Below, one piece after another: positions 1 to 8,574 of a stretch of 47,547 nt of DNA. Positions within the stretch are counted from its first letter, which is position 1, and every line of letters begins with the position of its first letter. Source of the DNA: an uncultured Lachnospiraceae bacterium (GTDB taxonomy: Bacteria > Bacillota > Clostridia > Lachnospirales > Lachnospiraceae); contig CAMNRH010000024.1 in the NCBI GenBank assembly GCA_946552115.1, forward strand, positions 1-47,547. The letters are read 5' to 3'. The notes below the pieces were generated by a model, which searched no databases, was not told the origin of the DNA, and worked only from the letters and a program-made list of their open reading frames with translations. The position numbers and the translations under genes are program-made.

Positions 1-50
1 TAAAATATTAAATTTTCAAGGTTCTATTTCGTGGGCTTTTGACCCCAGCA

Positions 51-695
51 TCATGCAATTAATATTCCTGCGATAAAAACTGGCTTATGCGATTCTGTGA
101 CTTTAATTTCTCTTAAGGCATTATGCATATCAATCGCAATATTTCTTATTTCATCTAAAGCATATGTCTTTTTCAGCCTGCTGCCTTTTACCAACTCTAC
201 ATAATTCTGAGGTTCCAAAATAATATCTTTTGCTTTTTCCAATATTGTATATCTTTCCTGTCCCTGCATCCAATAAAAAGTGTCTACTTTCATATTCTGC
301 ACTGTCGTCCCACTTACAGCAACCGCGATAACATTATATTCGTCTTTTAAAAATTTTGCATAGTATAATGCGCCGTCTACAGCATACGAATTTGGTTTGT
401 TTAATTTTTCGCTGCAATGTTTTTTGCTGCTGTTCTTGCACTCTATAACAATCAATGTATGAGCATCGTCATTGAAAGTTATAATATATTCTGGTTTCGC
501 CTTTCCTTTACCGCCCCGGGAATAGTCATCCAATTCGCATTCTTTTGGCTTCCCGTCCGCTTGTTTCAATAATTTTTCAATTTTATCTATACCCGAAACA
601 TCACCCTGCGGAAGAACATAACCAAACGGGTTTTTTCCGATCGCACATTTCATTTCTTTTAACGTTAGATTTTCCGTATACTGTTCAATTGCCAT
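51..695 (-). pseudogene. 3'-truncated restriction-modification protein (nuclease-like N-terminal domain)
   Basis: The start at 695 is chosen because AGGAG lies 8 nt before this ATG (MAIEQYTEN...); a longer reading to 770 has no comparable site. The 214-residue product has a nuclease-like core with an acidic segment followed by VIECK, the E-x-K part of a PD-(D/E)xK fold. It ends in the segment ESHKPVFIAGILIA. In N-6 DNA methylase/type I-like proteins as I recall them, this segment is the linker just before the methyltransferase domain, and there the chain continues. Here a TGA follows at once and positions 1-50 do not look coding, so I read it as a decapitated R-M gene. The alternative is a small free-standing nuclease-like protein. 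The family call is from memory of sequence style, not a search. Confidence 0.5.
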
Positions 696-917
696 TTTTG
701 CATCTCCTCTCCGTATATTTTCGCCATAGAGGTCATCATAGTCTCTTCCCTTATATAAATATATAAACATACAAGCATGTAATTCGTTAATATCTGTTAT
801 TTACATCCTCATTATACCATAAGCGATTGCAGACATCAAGGAATATTCGAACAGCTGTTTGAATACTGTTTTTATTCGCCCCCATATATTTTTGCAATAT
901 CAAATATAACACGAAAA

Positions 918-944
918 GACGCATGGCTTTCTATTCCATACGCC
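918..944 (-). terminator. Rho-independent terminator after the BspA-like gene
   Basis: On the minus strand GGCGTATGG pairs with CCATGCGTC (two G-U pairs) around a 9-nt loop and is followed by TTTT. It lies about 30 nt past the stop of the frameshifted surface-protein gene. Confidence 0.55.
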
Positions 945-973
945 TCTCCCTTATAAAATATCCTTATCTTTTC

Positions 974-2061
974 CTAATTAAGCGTTATCGTGACCGTCGC
1001 ATATTTCTTATTGCTGGTCGTCCACTTCAATGTTATGTTGACGTCCTTTGATGATTTTACAGTCGCCTTTACAGATGCCTTAAGCGTAACCATCTTTCCG
1101 GCTTTTACTGTTCTCCTGCTCTTACCGGATATGGTAACTTTCTTTACCGCTCCTTTCACGAATTTAATCTTATAAGCCGCTTTCTTCCTGCTTCCGTCTT
1201 TCGCTGTCGCAGTAATCGTAACCGTCTTTCCCTTTCCGGCTTTTTTCATCGTAACAACGCCCTTGCTGCTGACCGTCGCATATCTGGTGTTGCCGGATTT
1301 CCATGTGACAGCCTTGTTCGTCGCATTGGAGGGCGATACGGTTGCTTTCAAGGTAACCTTTTTCCCGGCTGCAATCTTATGGGATGGCCCGGATATAGAA
1401 ATTTTCTTTATAGAAATTTTTTTAGCAGGCTCTTTAACCGCCGTAGTTTCAGACTCCTCGGGAACTACAGTTTCAGGCTCCTTAAGCGCTGCAAATCGTC
1501 TGTTATATCTCCTGGCATACCTCTCTGCACTGCCTCCTGCATAACCATGAATTGTCGCCGTTTCACTAATCGTGGTACCTTCACTCCGGTCAGACCAGAA
1601 AAATTCCCTGCTTAATATTGTAATATCCCTGAGATTACTGCAGTCACGAAACGCACCAATCCCCAGACTTGTTAATCTTTCCGGAAGTGTTATACTGCTC
1701 AGGCTTTCACAGCCGGCAAATGCATAGGAATCAATGCTTTCTACACTTTCGGGAATCGTAATATTCTTTAGATTCACGCATTTATAAAACGCACTGTTTC
1801 CTATCCTTGTCACACTTTTCGGAAGCGTTACGCTTTCTATTGGATTAAAACTTTATTGCCCCTGTCAAAGCTCCATTTCGCATTTGCTCCGCAGCTTCCG
1901 CTCGTCGGCTGCCCCTCTGACTGCCAATTCAGTTCCCCTGAAAGACTTTCTTTTTCTGCATCTGTTTCCTGAGCAAAAGCTTCCACCCCTCTGCAGAAAC
2001 TTACCGCCATCACAACCGTAAGCAGCAACGCAAGCACTCTTTTCTTTACAAAGCTCTTCAT
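974..2061 (-). pseudogene. Frameshifted BspA-like leucine-rich-repeat surface protein with Ig-like (Big_2) domains
   Basis: The start at 2061 follows GGGAGGAAAAGG. The first 75 codons encode a signal peptide (KKRVLALLLTVVMAVSFC) and the start of the SGSCGANAKWSFD segment typical of BspA-like secreted proteins, then stop at TAG (1837). The following sequence continues coding in another frame without a ribosome site of its own. It has LRR_5 units (ITIPESVESIDSYAFAGC, ITLPERLTSLGIGAFRDC), then two bacterial Ig-like domains rich in Lys/Thr (KKVTLKATVSPSNATNKAVTW...). The expected residues between the SGSCG segment and the first LRR are missing, so a deletion with frameshift is likely. An intact product would be a secreted adhesin-like protein. 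As it stands it is probably inactive, unless the frameshift is a sequencing error. Confidence 0.7.
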
Positions 2062-2123
2062 CCTTTTCCTCCCTATATCATTAAATATTTCTGTTATTAC
2101 TTTTGATGCCTGAAACCCAATAT

Positions 2124-4388
2124 CTACCCAAAGCATCTTTCAATCTTTATTAACAAATCATCCACATAATGCTCCCATGTAAAAGCTCCGGCTTTCCTAT
2201 ATCCGTTCCTTGCGATAATCTCTGCCTGCTCCGGATGTGACAGCAAAAGACGAACCGTCTCCGGCAGGCTCTCCAGGTTTTCCAGAGAATAATAAACAAT
2301 CGAATCCCCGTCGGGGAAATATTTCCGGAAATAGCTGCTTGAATCTGTCAAAGCCACGGATTCCCGCAGCATAGCGTTGAAGACGCGGTCATGGCTTCCC
2401 GCTTTGAACCACGGCATTACATTAAGATTAATCCTCGCTTTTTCCATCCATGCCAGTGTGTCTGCAAGAGGTATCCTTTCCCGGGAAAGACTGTGAAGCC
2501 TCGGGTTCCCCACGCAGGGACAATTCTGCCAGCCGTCCCCCAGAACATGAATATCTATACCGCCCTCTACAAGAGCCGTTATTACGCGTTCACGCATGAC
2601 CATCCGCACCCAGCCGTCCAAAAGACTCATCCCGGTGATTGCTCCGTCAATCCTGCCCGGAGTCAATGGAAAATTGCCGGAAAATAAGGTTTCTGCCGCC
2701 GCCTGCTCCACCGACAGGCCGGTATTCTGTAGAATACGTTCTCCCATACCGACATAAATCCGAAACTCTTCAGAATTCATCGTCTGCTTCATAGCATCCA
2801 GAAATGCCTCCGGTCTGGTATAGGTGCCGGAAAAGAGCAAATCCAGCGGTTTCTCTCTCCACGGAATCGGTTTCCCCTCTGCCCGGGTTCCTCCGTGAGG
2901 CATAAATTCCACATGCTTTACCTGCGGGAAATAACGCTTCACATATTCTACATGATTTTCATCCGGACAAAGCAGCAAATACTGCTTAAGCTCGGGACTT
3001 TCCATATAAGGACGAAGATCTATATGAAAAGGAGGGTCCATAAGAATATTCACCACCAAAGCTCCCAGCTGATTCCAGAGCTGCCATGTCTCCTCATTTT
3101 GAATAGCCTCCCCGTTAAAGGTCAGCACTGCGTCTACTCCTTTTGCCAGATAGGCCTCCAGCGCGTCGGAATCATGAGACCCCCTTGCCAAATCGCAGAT
3201 AAATGTCTGATGTCCCTTTCGGCACAGCTCCTTAGATATCTCTTCGGTAAAATATTTGGTATCCTGATAATATCCCTTTTCATTTCCTGCGTAAAATAAA
3301 AGAAATCTCCGGCTTCTGACTTTCGTCCCTCTTTCAGATACATAAGAAAAACCGGCCCTTTTCTCCCTCTGATTCAGAAAGAAGCTATTCTCACAGAGCA
3401 GATTCCGGTAACCGGCCTCTTCTACCTTTCTCCCGTAATCCCAATCTATAAACACAGCATCTTTAAAACGTCCGCGCGGTATCCCGGCCTGCGCAAGCAC
3501 CTGTTTTCGGATTAACACCGCCGCTCCTTTTGTATATGGTACTATCTCGCAGGGATATCGCACAGGCACATTAAGCTGTACGGCAAGCTGTTCCAGCTTT
3601 TCCGGACTGTCCGCTGCATTGATCAAACCGGACAGTCTGGAATTCGCAGCGCAGCGGGACATACTCCCGGCCGTTCCCGCCTCCCCTGAACCATACAAAG
3701 CCATCCGAAGCCAAAACAACGCATGCTCCGGCATGAGGGCAGCGCTGTCCATCAAAAGACAGTCCGCATCCTCCCCAATAGCAGCAATTCCTTTCTCCCA
3801 GACAGACATCTTTCCCTGATTTGTCTCTGCTTCAACCAGTTTCAAATCCTCCTGCATTCCAAGCCATTTCCTATCTGCTTCTTCACACCGCTCTGCCACA
3901 ACTGCAATCTGGACTGAGCATCCGGCCAATGCTCCCCGGACACTCTTTACACACTGCTTTACCGTCCTCCCCTCATGGCACAAAATCACAACTGCCGTCC
4001 GGTTTACCGAAACTTTACAGTCTTCTGTCAGCTGCCTCAGCATCTCCTGAATCTGAATCCGGTCCTCCGGTTCCTGACAACAGGACAGAGCATGTTCATA
4101 GCATAGCCACGACTGCTCCGGATTATCATCCAAATAATAATTCCCCAACATTACATAAAGCTCATAATTCTCCGGATTAAAACAGAGACCTTGACGGATT
4201 GCCGCCCAGGTCCGCTCACTGTCACCCAGATTTTGACCGATATCCCCGTCATAAATTGCCAGCACATCATCATACTGCCCGCCCTGAACCAGATATTCCC
4301 GAAGAACCCTGTCTGCTTTTTCATAATTCCCCGCATTTAGCAAATCATTTAGCAGCTCTTTTATTTTTCTCTCATCATTGCGACTCAT
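2124..4388 (-). CDS. TPR / GT2-like / CgeB-type glycosyltransferase
   Basis: The start at 4388 (MSRNDERKIKELL...) is chosen over 4415 because GAAAGG lies 7 nt upstream. The ~754-residue protein has three parts. A TPR-like helical region covers about residues 1-130. A glycosyltransferase-2-like segment (AVVILCHEGRTVKQCVKSV..., about 135-350) has the family fold but a poor DxD. A C-terminal CgeB/DUF3880 plus Glyco_trans_1_2 part (about 360-754) contains ILMDPPFHIDL, HVLGDGW and LNVMPWFKAGSHDRVFNAML. Such proteins glycosylate surface polymers or proteins such as flagellin or S-layer in Clostridia; the acceptor is unknown here. It begins about 40 nt after the macro-domain gene and is probably cotranscribed with it. 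Confidence 0.75.
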   Translation of the reverse strand: MSRNDERKIKELLNDLLNAGNYEKADRVLREYLVQGGQYDDVLAIYDGDIGQNLGDSERTWAAIRQGLCFNPENYELYVMLGNYYLDDNPEQSWLCYEHALSCCQEPEDRIQIQEMLRQLTEDCKVSVNRTAVVILCHEGRTVKQCVKSVRGALAGCSVQIAVVAERCEEADRKWLGMQEDLKLVEAETNQGKMSVWEKGIAAIGEDADCLLMDSAALMPEHALFWLRMALYGSGEAGTAGSMSRCAANSRLSGLINAADSPEKLEQLAVQLNVPVRYPCEIVPYTKGAAVLIRKQVLAQAGIPRGRFKDAVFIDWDYGRKVEEAGYRNLLCENSFFLNQREKRAGFSYVSERGTKVRSRRFLLFYAGNEKGYYQDTKYFTEEISKELCRKGHQTFICDLARGSHDSDALEAYLAKGVDAVLTFNGEAIQNEETWQLWNQLGALVVNILMDPPFHIDLRPYMESPELKQYLLLCPDENHVEYVKRYFPQVKHVEFMPHGGTRAEGKPIPWREKPLDLLFSGTYTRPEAFLDAMKQTMNSEEFRIYVGMGERILQNTGLSVEQAAAETLFSGNFPLTPGRIDGAITGMSLLDGWVRMVMRERVITALVEGGIDIHVLGDGWQNCPCVGNPRLHSLSRERIPLADTLAWMEKARINLNVMPWFKAGSHDRVFNAMLRESVALTDSSSYFRKYFPDGDSIVYYSLENLESLPETVRLLLSHPEQAEIIARNGYRKAGAFTWEHYVDDLLIKIERCFG

Positions 4389-4426
4389 CTTCTTGCCTTT
4401 CTGCTTACTATCCATTCAACCGATTA

Positions 4427-4966
4427 TTACACAGAATTTTTGTTCGTTTCTGTTTCCTGAATCGCACGATCATATGCGGCAAGAGTTACAGGATCAAACA
4501 AAACAAATCTCACAATGTCAATTTTATCCATATGTTCCCTGCAGAACTTTCGAACCGTTCTGACTGCCGCAAGTGCGGCCTGACTCACCGGATAACCGTA
4601 CGCCCCTGTTGATATTGAGGGGAACGCGATTGTCCGAATTCCATAAGCAACTGCCGTCTGCAGGGAATTTCTGTACGCATTTTCAAGAAGCCGTTCTTCT
4701 CCGTCCTGTCCGCCATGCCAGACGGGTCCTACCGTATGAATAATATATTTGCATGACAAACGATAAGCTGACGTAATCTTTGCCTCTCCCGTCCCGCATC
4801 CGCACAGCGTCTTACATTCAGCCAAAAGCTCCCGCCCGGCAGCACGGTGGATAGCGCCATCTACACCTCCGCCGCCAAGCAGACTATTGTTTGCCGCATT
4901 TACAATTGCTTCCAAATCATCTACTTTTGTAATGTCACCCTGAACGGTTTGTATTCGATATCCCAT
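4427..4966 (-). CDS. ymdB: Macro-domain protein, probable O-acetyl-ADP-ribose / ADP-ribosyl hydrolase
   Basis: The 179-residue protein is a single macro domain. The ligand-binding motifs are clear: GDIT near the N-terminus, NAANNSLLGGGGVDGAIHRAAG-type loop (residues about 24-45), HTVGPVWHGG, and PSISTGAYGYP (about 115-125). This is the MacroD/YmdB arrangement, which removes ADP-ribose from acidic residues or deacetylates O-acetyl-ADP-ribose in the cytoplasm. The ATG follows GAGGTAGATGAGAA. It sits between a flavodoxin gene (64 nt upstream) and the glycosyltransferase, in one apparent unit. The gene symbol refers to the family, not to proven orthology. Confidence 0.85.
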   Translation of the reverse strand: MGYRIQTVQGDITKVDDLEAIVNAANNSLLGGGGVDGAIHRAAGRELLAECKTLCGCGTGEAKITSAYRLSCKYIIHTVGPVWHGGQDGEERLLENAYRNSLQTAVAYGIRTIAFPSISTGAYGYPVSQAALAAVRTVRKFCREHMDKIDIVRFVLFDPVTLAAYDRAIQETETNKNSV

Positions 4967-5030
4967 TTCTCATCTACCTCTGCAAATTTCACCATAACTT
5001 TTTCTTCTCTTTCAACCCCATATATAAATT

Positions 5031-5477
5031 CTACATCCAATTTCTGATTTCTTCCTCTGTCACGCCATTTGCGTTTAACGGCCTGTGCCACTTGACCTCC
5101 GGATACAATTTTTTCAGTTTCACAGCAAGTTTCATCGGCTGCGTTGCACCGCTTGTAGTAAATACAGCCACATGCTTTCCATTTAAATCTAAGGCGTCTA
5201 ACAGGGTCAGGACCACATTTGGCACAACGCCGCACCAAATCGGACATCCTATCAGAATCCGGTCATATTTCTGTATGTCCGGTATCTCCATTGCAAGCTC
5301 CGGACGCGCCTTTGTAACAATCTCTTTTAAAGATGTAACTACCGTTTTCCAATAGGACATTTTATAAGGTTTTTCCGGACTGATTTCTATTAAATCCGCC
5401 TCCTTTACCTCTGCAATTTTTTCAGCAGCTGCCCTGGTCGTTCCCGTTTGCGAAAAATAAATAACTAATGTACTCAT
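5031..5477 (-). CDS. Flavodoxin
   Basis: The product starts MSTLVIYFSQTGTTRAAAEKIAEV, with the flavodoxin phosphate-binding loop SQTGTTR at residues 8-14. The FMN-shielding stretches are IGCPIWCGVVPN (about 75-86) and FTTSGATQP. Two ATGs (5480 and 5477) follow GGAAGGAGATTTTG and either could be used. At about 148 residues it is a short-chain flavodoxin, a cytosolic FMN electron carrier. It is the first gene behind a good promoter (5589-5561) and probably leads the macro-domain and glycosyltransferase genes. No partner oxidoreductase lies nearby. Confidence 0.85.
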   Translation of the reverse strand: MSTLVIYFSQTGTTRAAAEKIAEVKEADLIEISPEKPYKMSYWKTVVTSLKEIVTKARPELAMEIPDIQKYDRILIGCPIWCGVVPNVVLTLLDALDLNGKHVAVFTTSGATQPMKLAVKLKKLYPEVKWHRPLNANGVTEEEIRNWM

Positions 5478-5560
5478 CATCAAAATCTCCTTCCATATTT
5501 TGGATATAATCCAAAACAAAGCCCCTCCGGCAGGCCAACGTTCTTTATGTTACAGTTCCT

Positions 5561-5589
5561 ATTATAGGATTCCTTTATTCAAAATGCAA
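5561..5589 (-). promoter_or_regulatory. Sigma-A type promoter for the flavodoxin unit
   Basis: TTGCAT, a 17-nt spacer, and TATAAT on the minus strand, about 80 nt upstream of the flavodoxin start. The interval 5520-5989 otherwise holds only the tRNA gene with its promoter and no coding sequence that I can support. Confidence 0.7.
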
Positions 5590-5692
5590 CCGCATCTTTC
5601 ATCCCGTTTGACCCCCCGCAAAACAGCTGTTTCCGCATAAAAAAACCACCATCCCCGGAGCTTTGATTGCCTCCAAAAACAGTGATTTCTAC

Positions 5693-5765
5693 TGCGCGAT
5701 CAGGGGTTCGAACCCTGGACACCCTGATTAAGAGTCAGGTGCTCTGCCAGCTGAGCTAATCGCGC
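5693..5765 (-). tRNA. tRNA-Lys (anticodon CTT)
   Basis: On the minus strand the 7-bp acceptor stem GCGCGAT/ATCGCGC, D-arm with AGCTGGCA, anticodon stem CCTGA/TCAGG around loop CTCTTAA (anticodon CTT), variable GTGTC, and T-arm CAGGG-TTCGAAC-CCCTG all fold as a canonical 73-nt tRNA. The discriminator base is A. The 3' CCA is not encoded and must be added after transcription. Confidence 0.97.
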
Positions 5766-5800
5766 ATAAACAATATTACTAATTTCTTAACGCAAAAGCT

Positions 5801-5829
5801 ATTATATAACAGATTTCTATTGATTGCAA
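5801..5829 (-). promoter_or_regulatory. Promoter of tRNA-Lys
   Basis: TTGCAA, a 17-nt spacer, and TATAAT on the minus strand, placing the transcription start about 30 nt before the mature tRNA 5' end. Confidence 0.75.
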
Positions 5830-5989
5830 GCAATTTTTTTCATTTTCTCCAATTTCTTTTCTTTTTGTACATTTTATATATCCCTTGATAATTTTTTCCC
5901 CTTATTTTGTCACAAAGTCATTTGGCATTTTCCAAATCTTTCTCATATTACAGCCTCCTCCCTCATATACTTTGAATGGAGGTGTTAGC

Positions 5990-6499
5990 ATGGCGCATAT
6001 ACTTGATGAATTCATACCAAAAAAGGACAGGCCCGCATTTGCTTTTATCGCAGCCGCAGGCGTCTTAAACCATTTCCTGTATAGCTGGAGCGGCAGCGCT
6101 TTTGCCGCATTTTTCTGCCCGGTAAATGAATCCGTCTGGGAACACTTAAAGCTTTTATTCTTTCCGTTTTTATTCTGGTCACTGTGGAATTATCTATACA
6201 AAAAGCCGAATCCTTCGGCATACTTTTCCCGGCGCCTTTTTGCAGTCCTGTGCGGAATGCTGTCTATTATCACACTTTTTTATACCTATACCGGAATCAT
6301 AGGAAGAAACTTTCTCCCTGTCGATATTCTTATCTTTTTGTTGGGAGTCATTATTACACTTCGACTGATATCTAAGTTCACGGAACGGTCTTTTGTCGCT
6401 TTATCTGCCACCTCTGTCTGCGCCGTATGGATAGCGCTCGTATTATGTTTCTTTATATTCACATGTTTCCCTCCCGATATTCCGCTTTTTTTCTCATAA
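5990..6499 (+). CDS. Small multispanning membrane protein (DUF6512-like)
   Basis: The start at 5990 follows GGAGGTGTTAGC directly; the longer reading frame upstream lacks a site. The 169-residue product is hydrophobic, with about five predicted membrane helices (residues about 17-35, 45-62, 80-97, 105-122, 140-162). It carries the short motif FCPVNESVWEHLKL between the first two, which I associate with DUF6512-type membrane proteins of Clostridia. Function is unknown. Its TAA stop forms the first bases of a GGGGACGGGG palindrome. It is convergent with the V-ATPase operon. Confidence 0.65.
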   Translation: MAHILDEFIPKKDRPAFAFIAAAGVLNHFLYSWSGSAFAAFFCPVNESVWEHLKLLFFPFLFWSLWNYLYKKPNPSAYFSRRLFAVLCGMLSIITLFYTYTGIIGRNFLPVDILIFLLGVIITLRLISKFTERSFVALSATSVCAVWIALVLCFFIFTCFPPDIPLFFS

Positions 6500-6539
6500 T
6501 TGGGGACGGGGTTTTTCTAAAAAAACCCCGTCCCCAATT
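6498..6539. repeat. GGGGACGGGG palindromic repeat, copy 1
   Basis: A near-perfect 42-nt inverted repeat: AATTGGGGACGGGG then T-rich centre then CCCCGTCCCCAATT. It lies between the convergent DUF6512-like gene and ntpD. A related GGGGACAGGG half sits just beyond it and encodes the last codons of ntpD. It probably serves as a bidirectional terminator. The same core recurs at 32304-32337 and 43820-43857. Confidence 0.9.
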
Positions 6540-6543
6540 GATT

Positions 6544-7164
6544 TTACCCTGTCCCCTGCATTCTTTTTATTACTTTTAGTCTCGTAAATTCTTCTCTTTC
6601 CTTTTCTTCCAACGCGTTATTTATCGTATACACAAGATTTGTATACATCGGTATGGTTATATTTTTAAGCGCATTTGCGCGTTTCTGCGTCTTTTTTATA
6701 TTGCTTGCAAGACGATAAGCCGAATTCTCCACCGCAGAGAGCTTTATCGTCAGCGCTTTTACCTCTCGGAATGCTTCTCTGGCAAGGTCGATGGATTCCG
6801 CTGTTGTACTGAATGCATAGGTCAGATGATTTTGTCTGGCATCGTATTTGACATGCGGAATCTCTGTCCCCATAATACTCCTTGTCTGGATACGGATGGA
6901 TTCCTCTATCGGAACTGTGAGCGCAAGCTCCTCTACCTTGCTGATTCCCTGCTCGATATTGGCACGCTGCAGACATGTATATGCCCGTGTAAATGTACTG
7001 TCTATCTCCTCCTGGATGTCTTTCGCCTCATTGATAAGAGACATCAGCTCCTTTAAAAGAATATTCCTTTTTTTATCCATCAAATCATAACCCTGATGTG
7101 CGAGCGCAAGAGAATTCTTTGCCAGCATCAAATTCCCCTTTGTCGGAAATTCCCGTGGATCCAT
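6544..7164 (-). CDS. ntpD: V-type ATP synthase subunit D
   Basis: Central-stalk subunit D of the V/A-type ATPase. It forms the coiled-coil axle inside the A3B3 head and couples rotation to the K ring. The 206-residue length and the N-terminal signature PTKGNLMLAKNSLALAHQGYDLMDKKRNIL are typical, as are the long helices at both ends (QKRANALKNITIP near the C-terminus). The ATG follows AGGAGGCGTAGTG, 3 nt after the ntpB stop. It is the last gene of the operon. The final residues QGTG are encoded by a GGGGACAGGG motif that belongs to the adjoining repeat family. Confidence 0.95.
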   Translation of the reverse strand: MDPREFPTKGNLMLAKNSLALAHQGYDLMDKKRNILLKELMSLINEAKDIQEEIDSTFTRAYTCLQRANIEQGISKVEELALTVPIEESIRIQTRSIMGTEIPHVKYDARQNHLTYAFSTTAESIDLAREAFREVKALTIKLSAVENSAYRLASNIKKTQKRANALKNITIPMYTNLVYTINNALEEKEREEFTRLKVIKRMQGTG

Positions 7165-7167
7165 ACA

Positions 7168-8559
7168 CTACGCCTCCTTATCCGCCTCACCTGGATAATA
7201 AATGTCAATCAGCTTCGTATCTACTCTGTCAAGCTCCTCCTTAGGCAGAAGTCCAAGCAGTTCCCAGCCCAAATCAAGCGTCTGTTTGATTGTCCTGTTT
7301 TCTGTCGGCCCCTGACCGACATACCGCTTTTCAAATTCCTCGCCAAACTTCAAATACTGCTTATCAATCGGAGACAATTCGTCCTCACCGATTACAGAAG
7401 CCAGATTTCTTGCCTCTCCCACTTTTGCGTATGCGGAAAAAAGCTGATTGGCAAGATCCTGATGATCCTCTCTCGTATAGCCCTTTCCGATACCGTCTTT
7501 CATAAGACGGGACAATGACGGCAGGATACTGATTGGCGGATATATGGACTGCCCGTGCAGGCTGCGGTCCAGAACAATCTGCCCCTCTGTGATATAACCG
7601 GTCAAATCCGGAATCGGGTGCGTAATATCATCATTCGGCATCGTAAGAATCGGAAGCTGCGTCACGGAGCCATTCGCTCCCTCCACAATACCCGCACGCT
7701 CATAAAGAGTAGCAAGTTCACTGTAAAGGTAACCCGGATATCCCTTTCTTGACGGAATCTCTCCTCTTGAGGAGGATACCTCACGCATCGCCTCTGCAAA
7801 TGATGTCATATCCGTCAGGATAACAAGAATATGCATATTACATTCAAACGCCAGATATTCCGCCACCGTAAGCGCTACCTTAGGCGTAATCAAACGCTCA
7901 ACCACCGGGTCATTCGCCATGTTCAGGAACATACATACATGATCCGCAACACCGCTGTCCTCAAATGCCTTGCGGAAATAATCAGCCACATCATGCTTTA
8001 CACCCATTGCGCCAAACACAATTGCGAACTCTTCATCCGAATCATCGCCCAAAGACGCCTGCTTTACAATCTGAGCCGCCAGCTGGTCATGCGGAAGTCC
8101 GTTTCCGGAAAATATCGGAAGCTTCTGTCCGCGAATCAATGTAGTCAGTCCGTCAATTGCGGAAATTCCTGTACGAATATAGTTCCTTGGGTATTCCCGG
8201 CGCACCGGATTAAGCGGCAGGCCGTTTACATCCCTTTTATCGGTAGACGTAAGCGACCCCAGCCCGTCAATCGGCTGACCGATTCCGTTAAAGGTCCGTC
8301 CCAGCATATCCGGAGATACCGCAACCTCCATCGGATGACCGCTGAGCTTTGTATGCGTATTGGTTAGCGACATATTCTCCGTTCCCTCAAATACCTGAAT
8401 CACTGCCTTATCCTCATTAAGCTCTACGATACGGCCCATTTTTTTCTGATTACCGTCTACAACAAATTCCACAATCTCATCAAAGAACGCCTCCTGCACT
8501 CCCTCGAGCACAACGAGCGGACCATTAATATTACTCAATCCAAGATATTCTATTGCCAT
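7168..8559 (-). CDS. ntpB: V-type ATP synthase subunit B
   Basis: Non-catalytic regulatory head subunit, 463 residues as expected. It opens [20 protein letters not shown] and has the family stretch [19 protein letters not shown] where catalytic subunits carry a P-loop. Other family segments are [41 protein letters not shown]-type loop and the [19 protein letters not shown] region. It alternates with subunit A in the cytoplasmic A3B3 hexamer. It starts 16 nt after the ntpA stop with a GGGGG site. Confidence 0.96.
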   Translation of the reverse strand: MAIEYLGLSNINGPLVVLEGVQEAFFDEIVEFVVDGNQKKMGRIVELNEDKAVIQVFEGTENMSLTNTHTKLSGHPMEVAVSPDMLGRTFNGIGQPIDGLGSLTSTDKRDVNGLPLNPVRREYPRNYIRTGISAIDGLTTLIRGQKLPIFSGNGLPHDQLAAQIVKQASLGDDSDEEFAIVFGAMGVKHDVADYFRKAFEDSGVADHVCMFLNMANDPVVERLITPKVALTVAEYLAFECNMHILVILTDMTSFAEAMREVSSSRGEIPSRKGYPGYLYSELATLYERAGIVEGANGSVTQLPILTMPNDDITHPIPDLTGYITEGQIVLDRSLHGQSIYPPISILPSLSRLMKDGIGKGYTREDHQDLANQLFSAYAKVGEARNLASVIGEDELSPIDKQYLKFGEEFEKRYVGQGPTENRTIKQTLDLGWELLGLLPKEELDRVDTKLIDIYYPGEADKEA

Positions 8560-8574
8560 AGTTTAAGTCCCCCT

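Noticed and set aside
4921-5247. Minus-strand frame bridging flavodoxin and macro-domain genes, ending in a plausible-looking acidic peptide
   Set aside because: Most of it overlaps the flavodoxin in another frame; the remaining 60 nt lacks its own ribosome site and merely contains the macro-domain SD.
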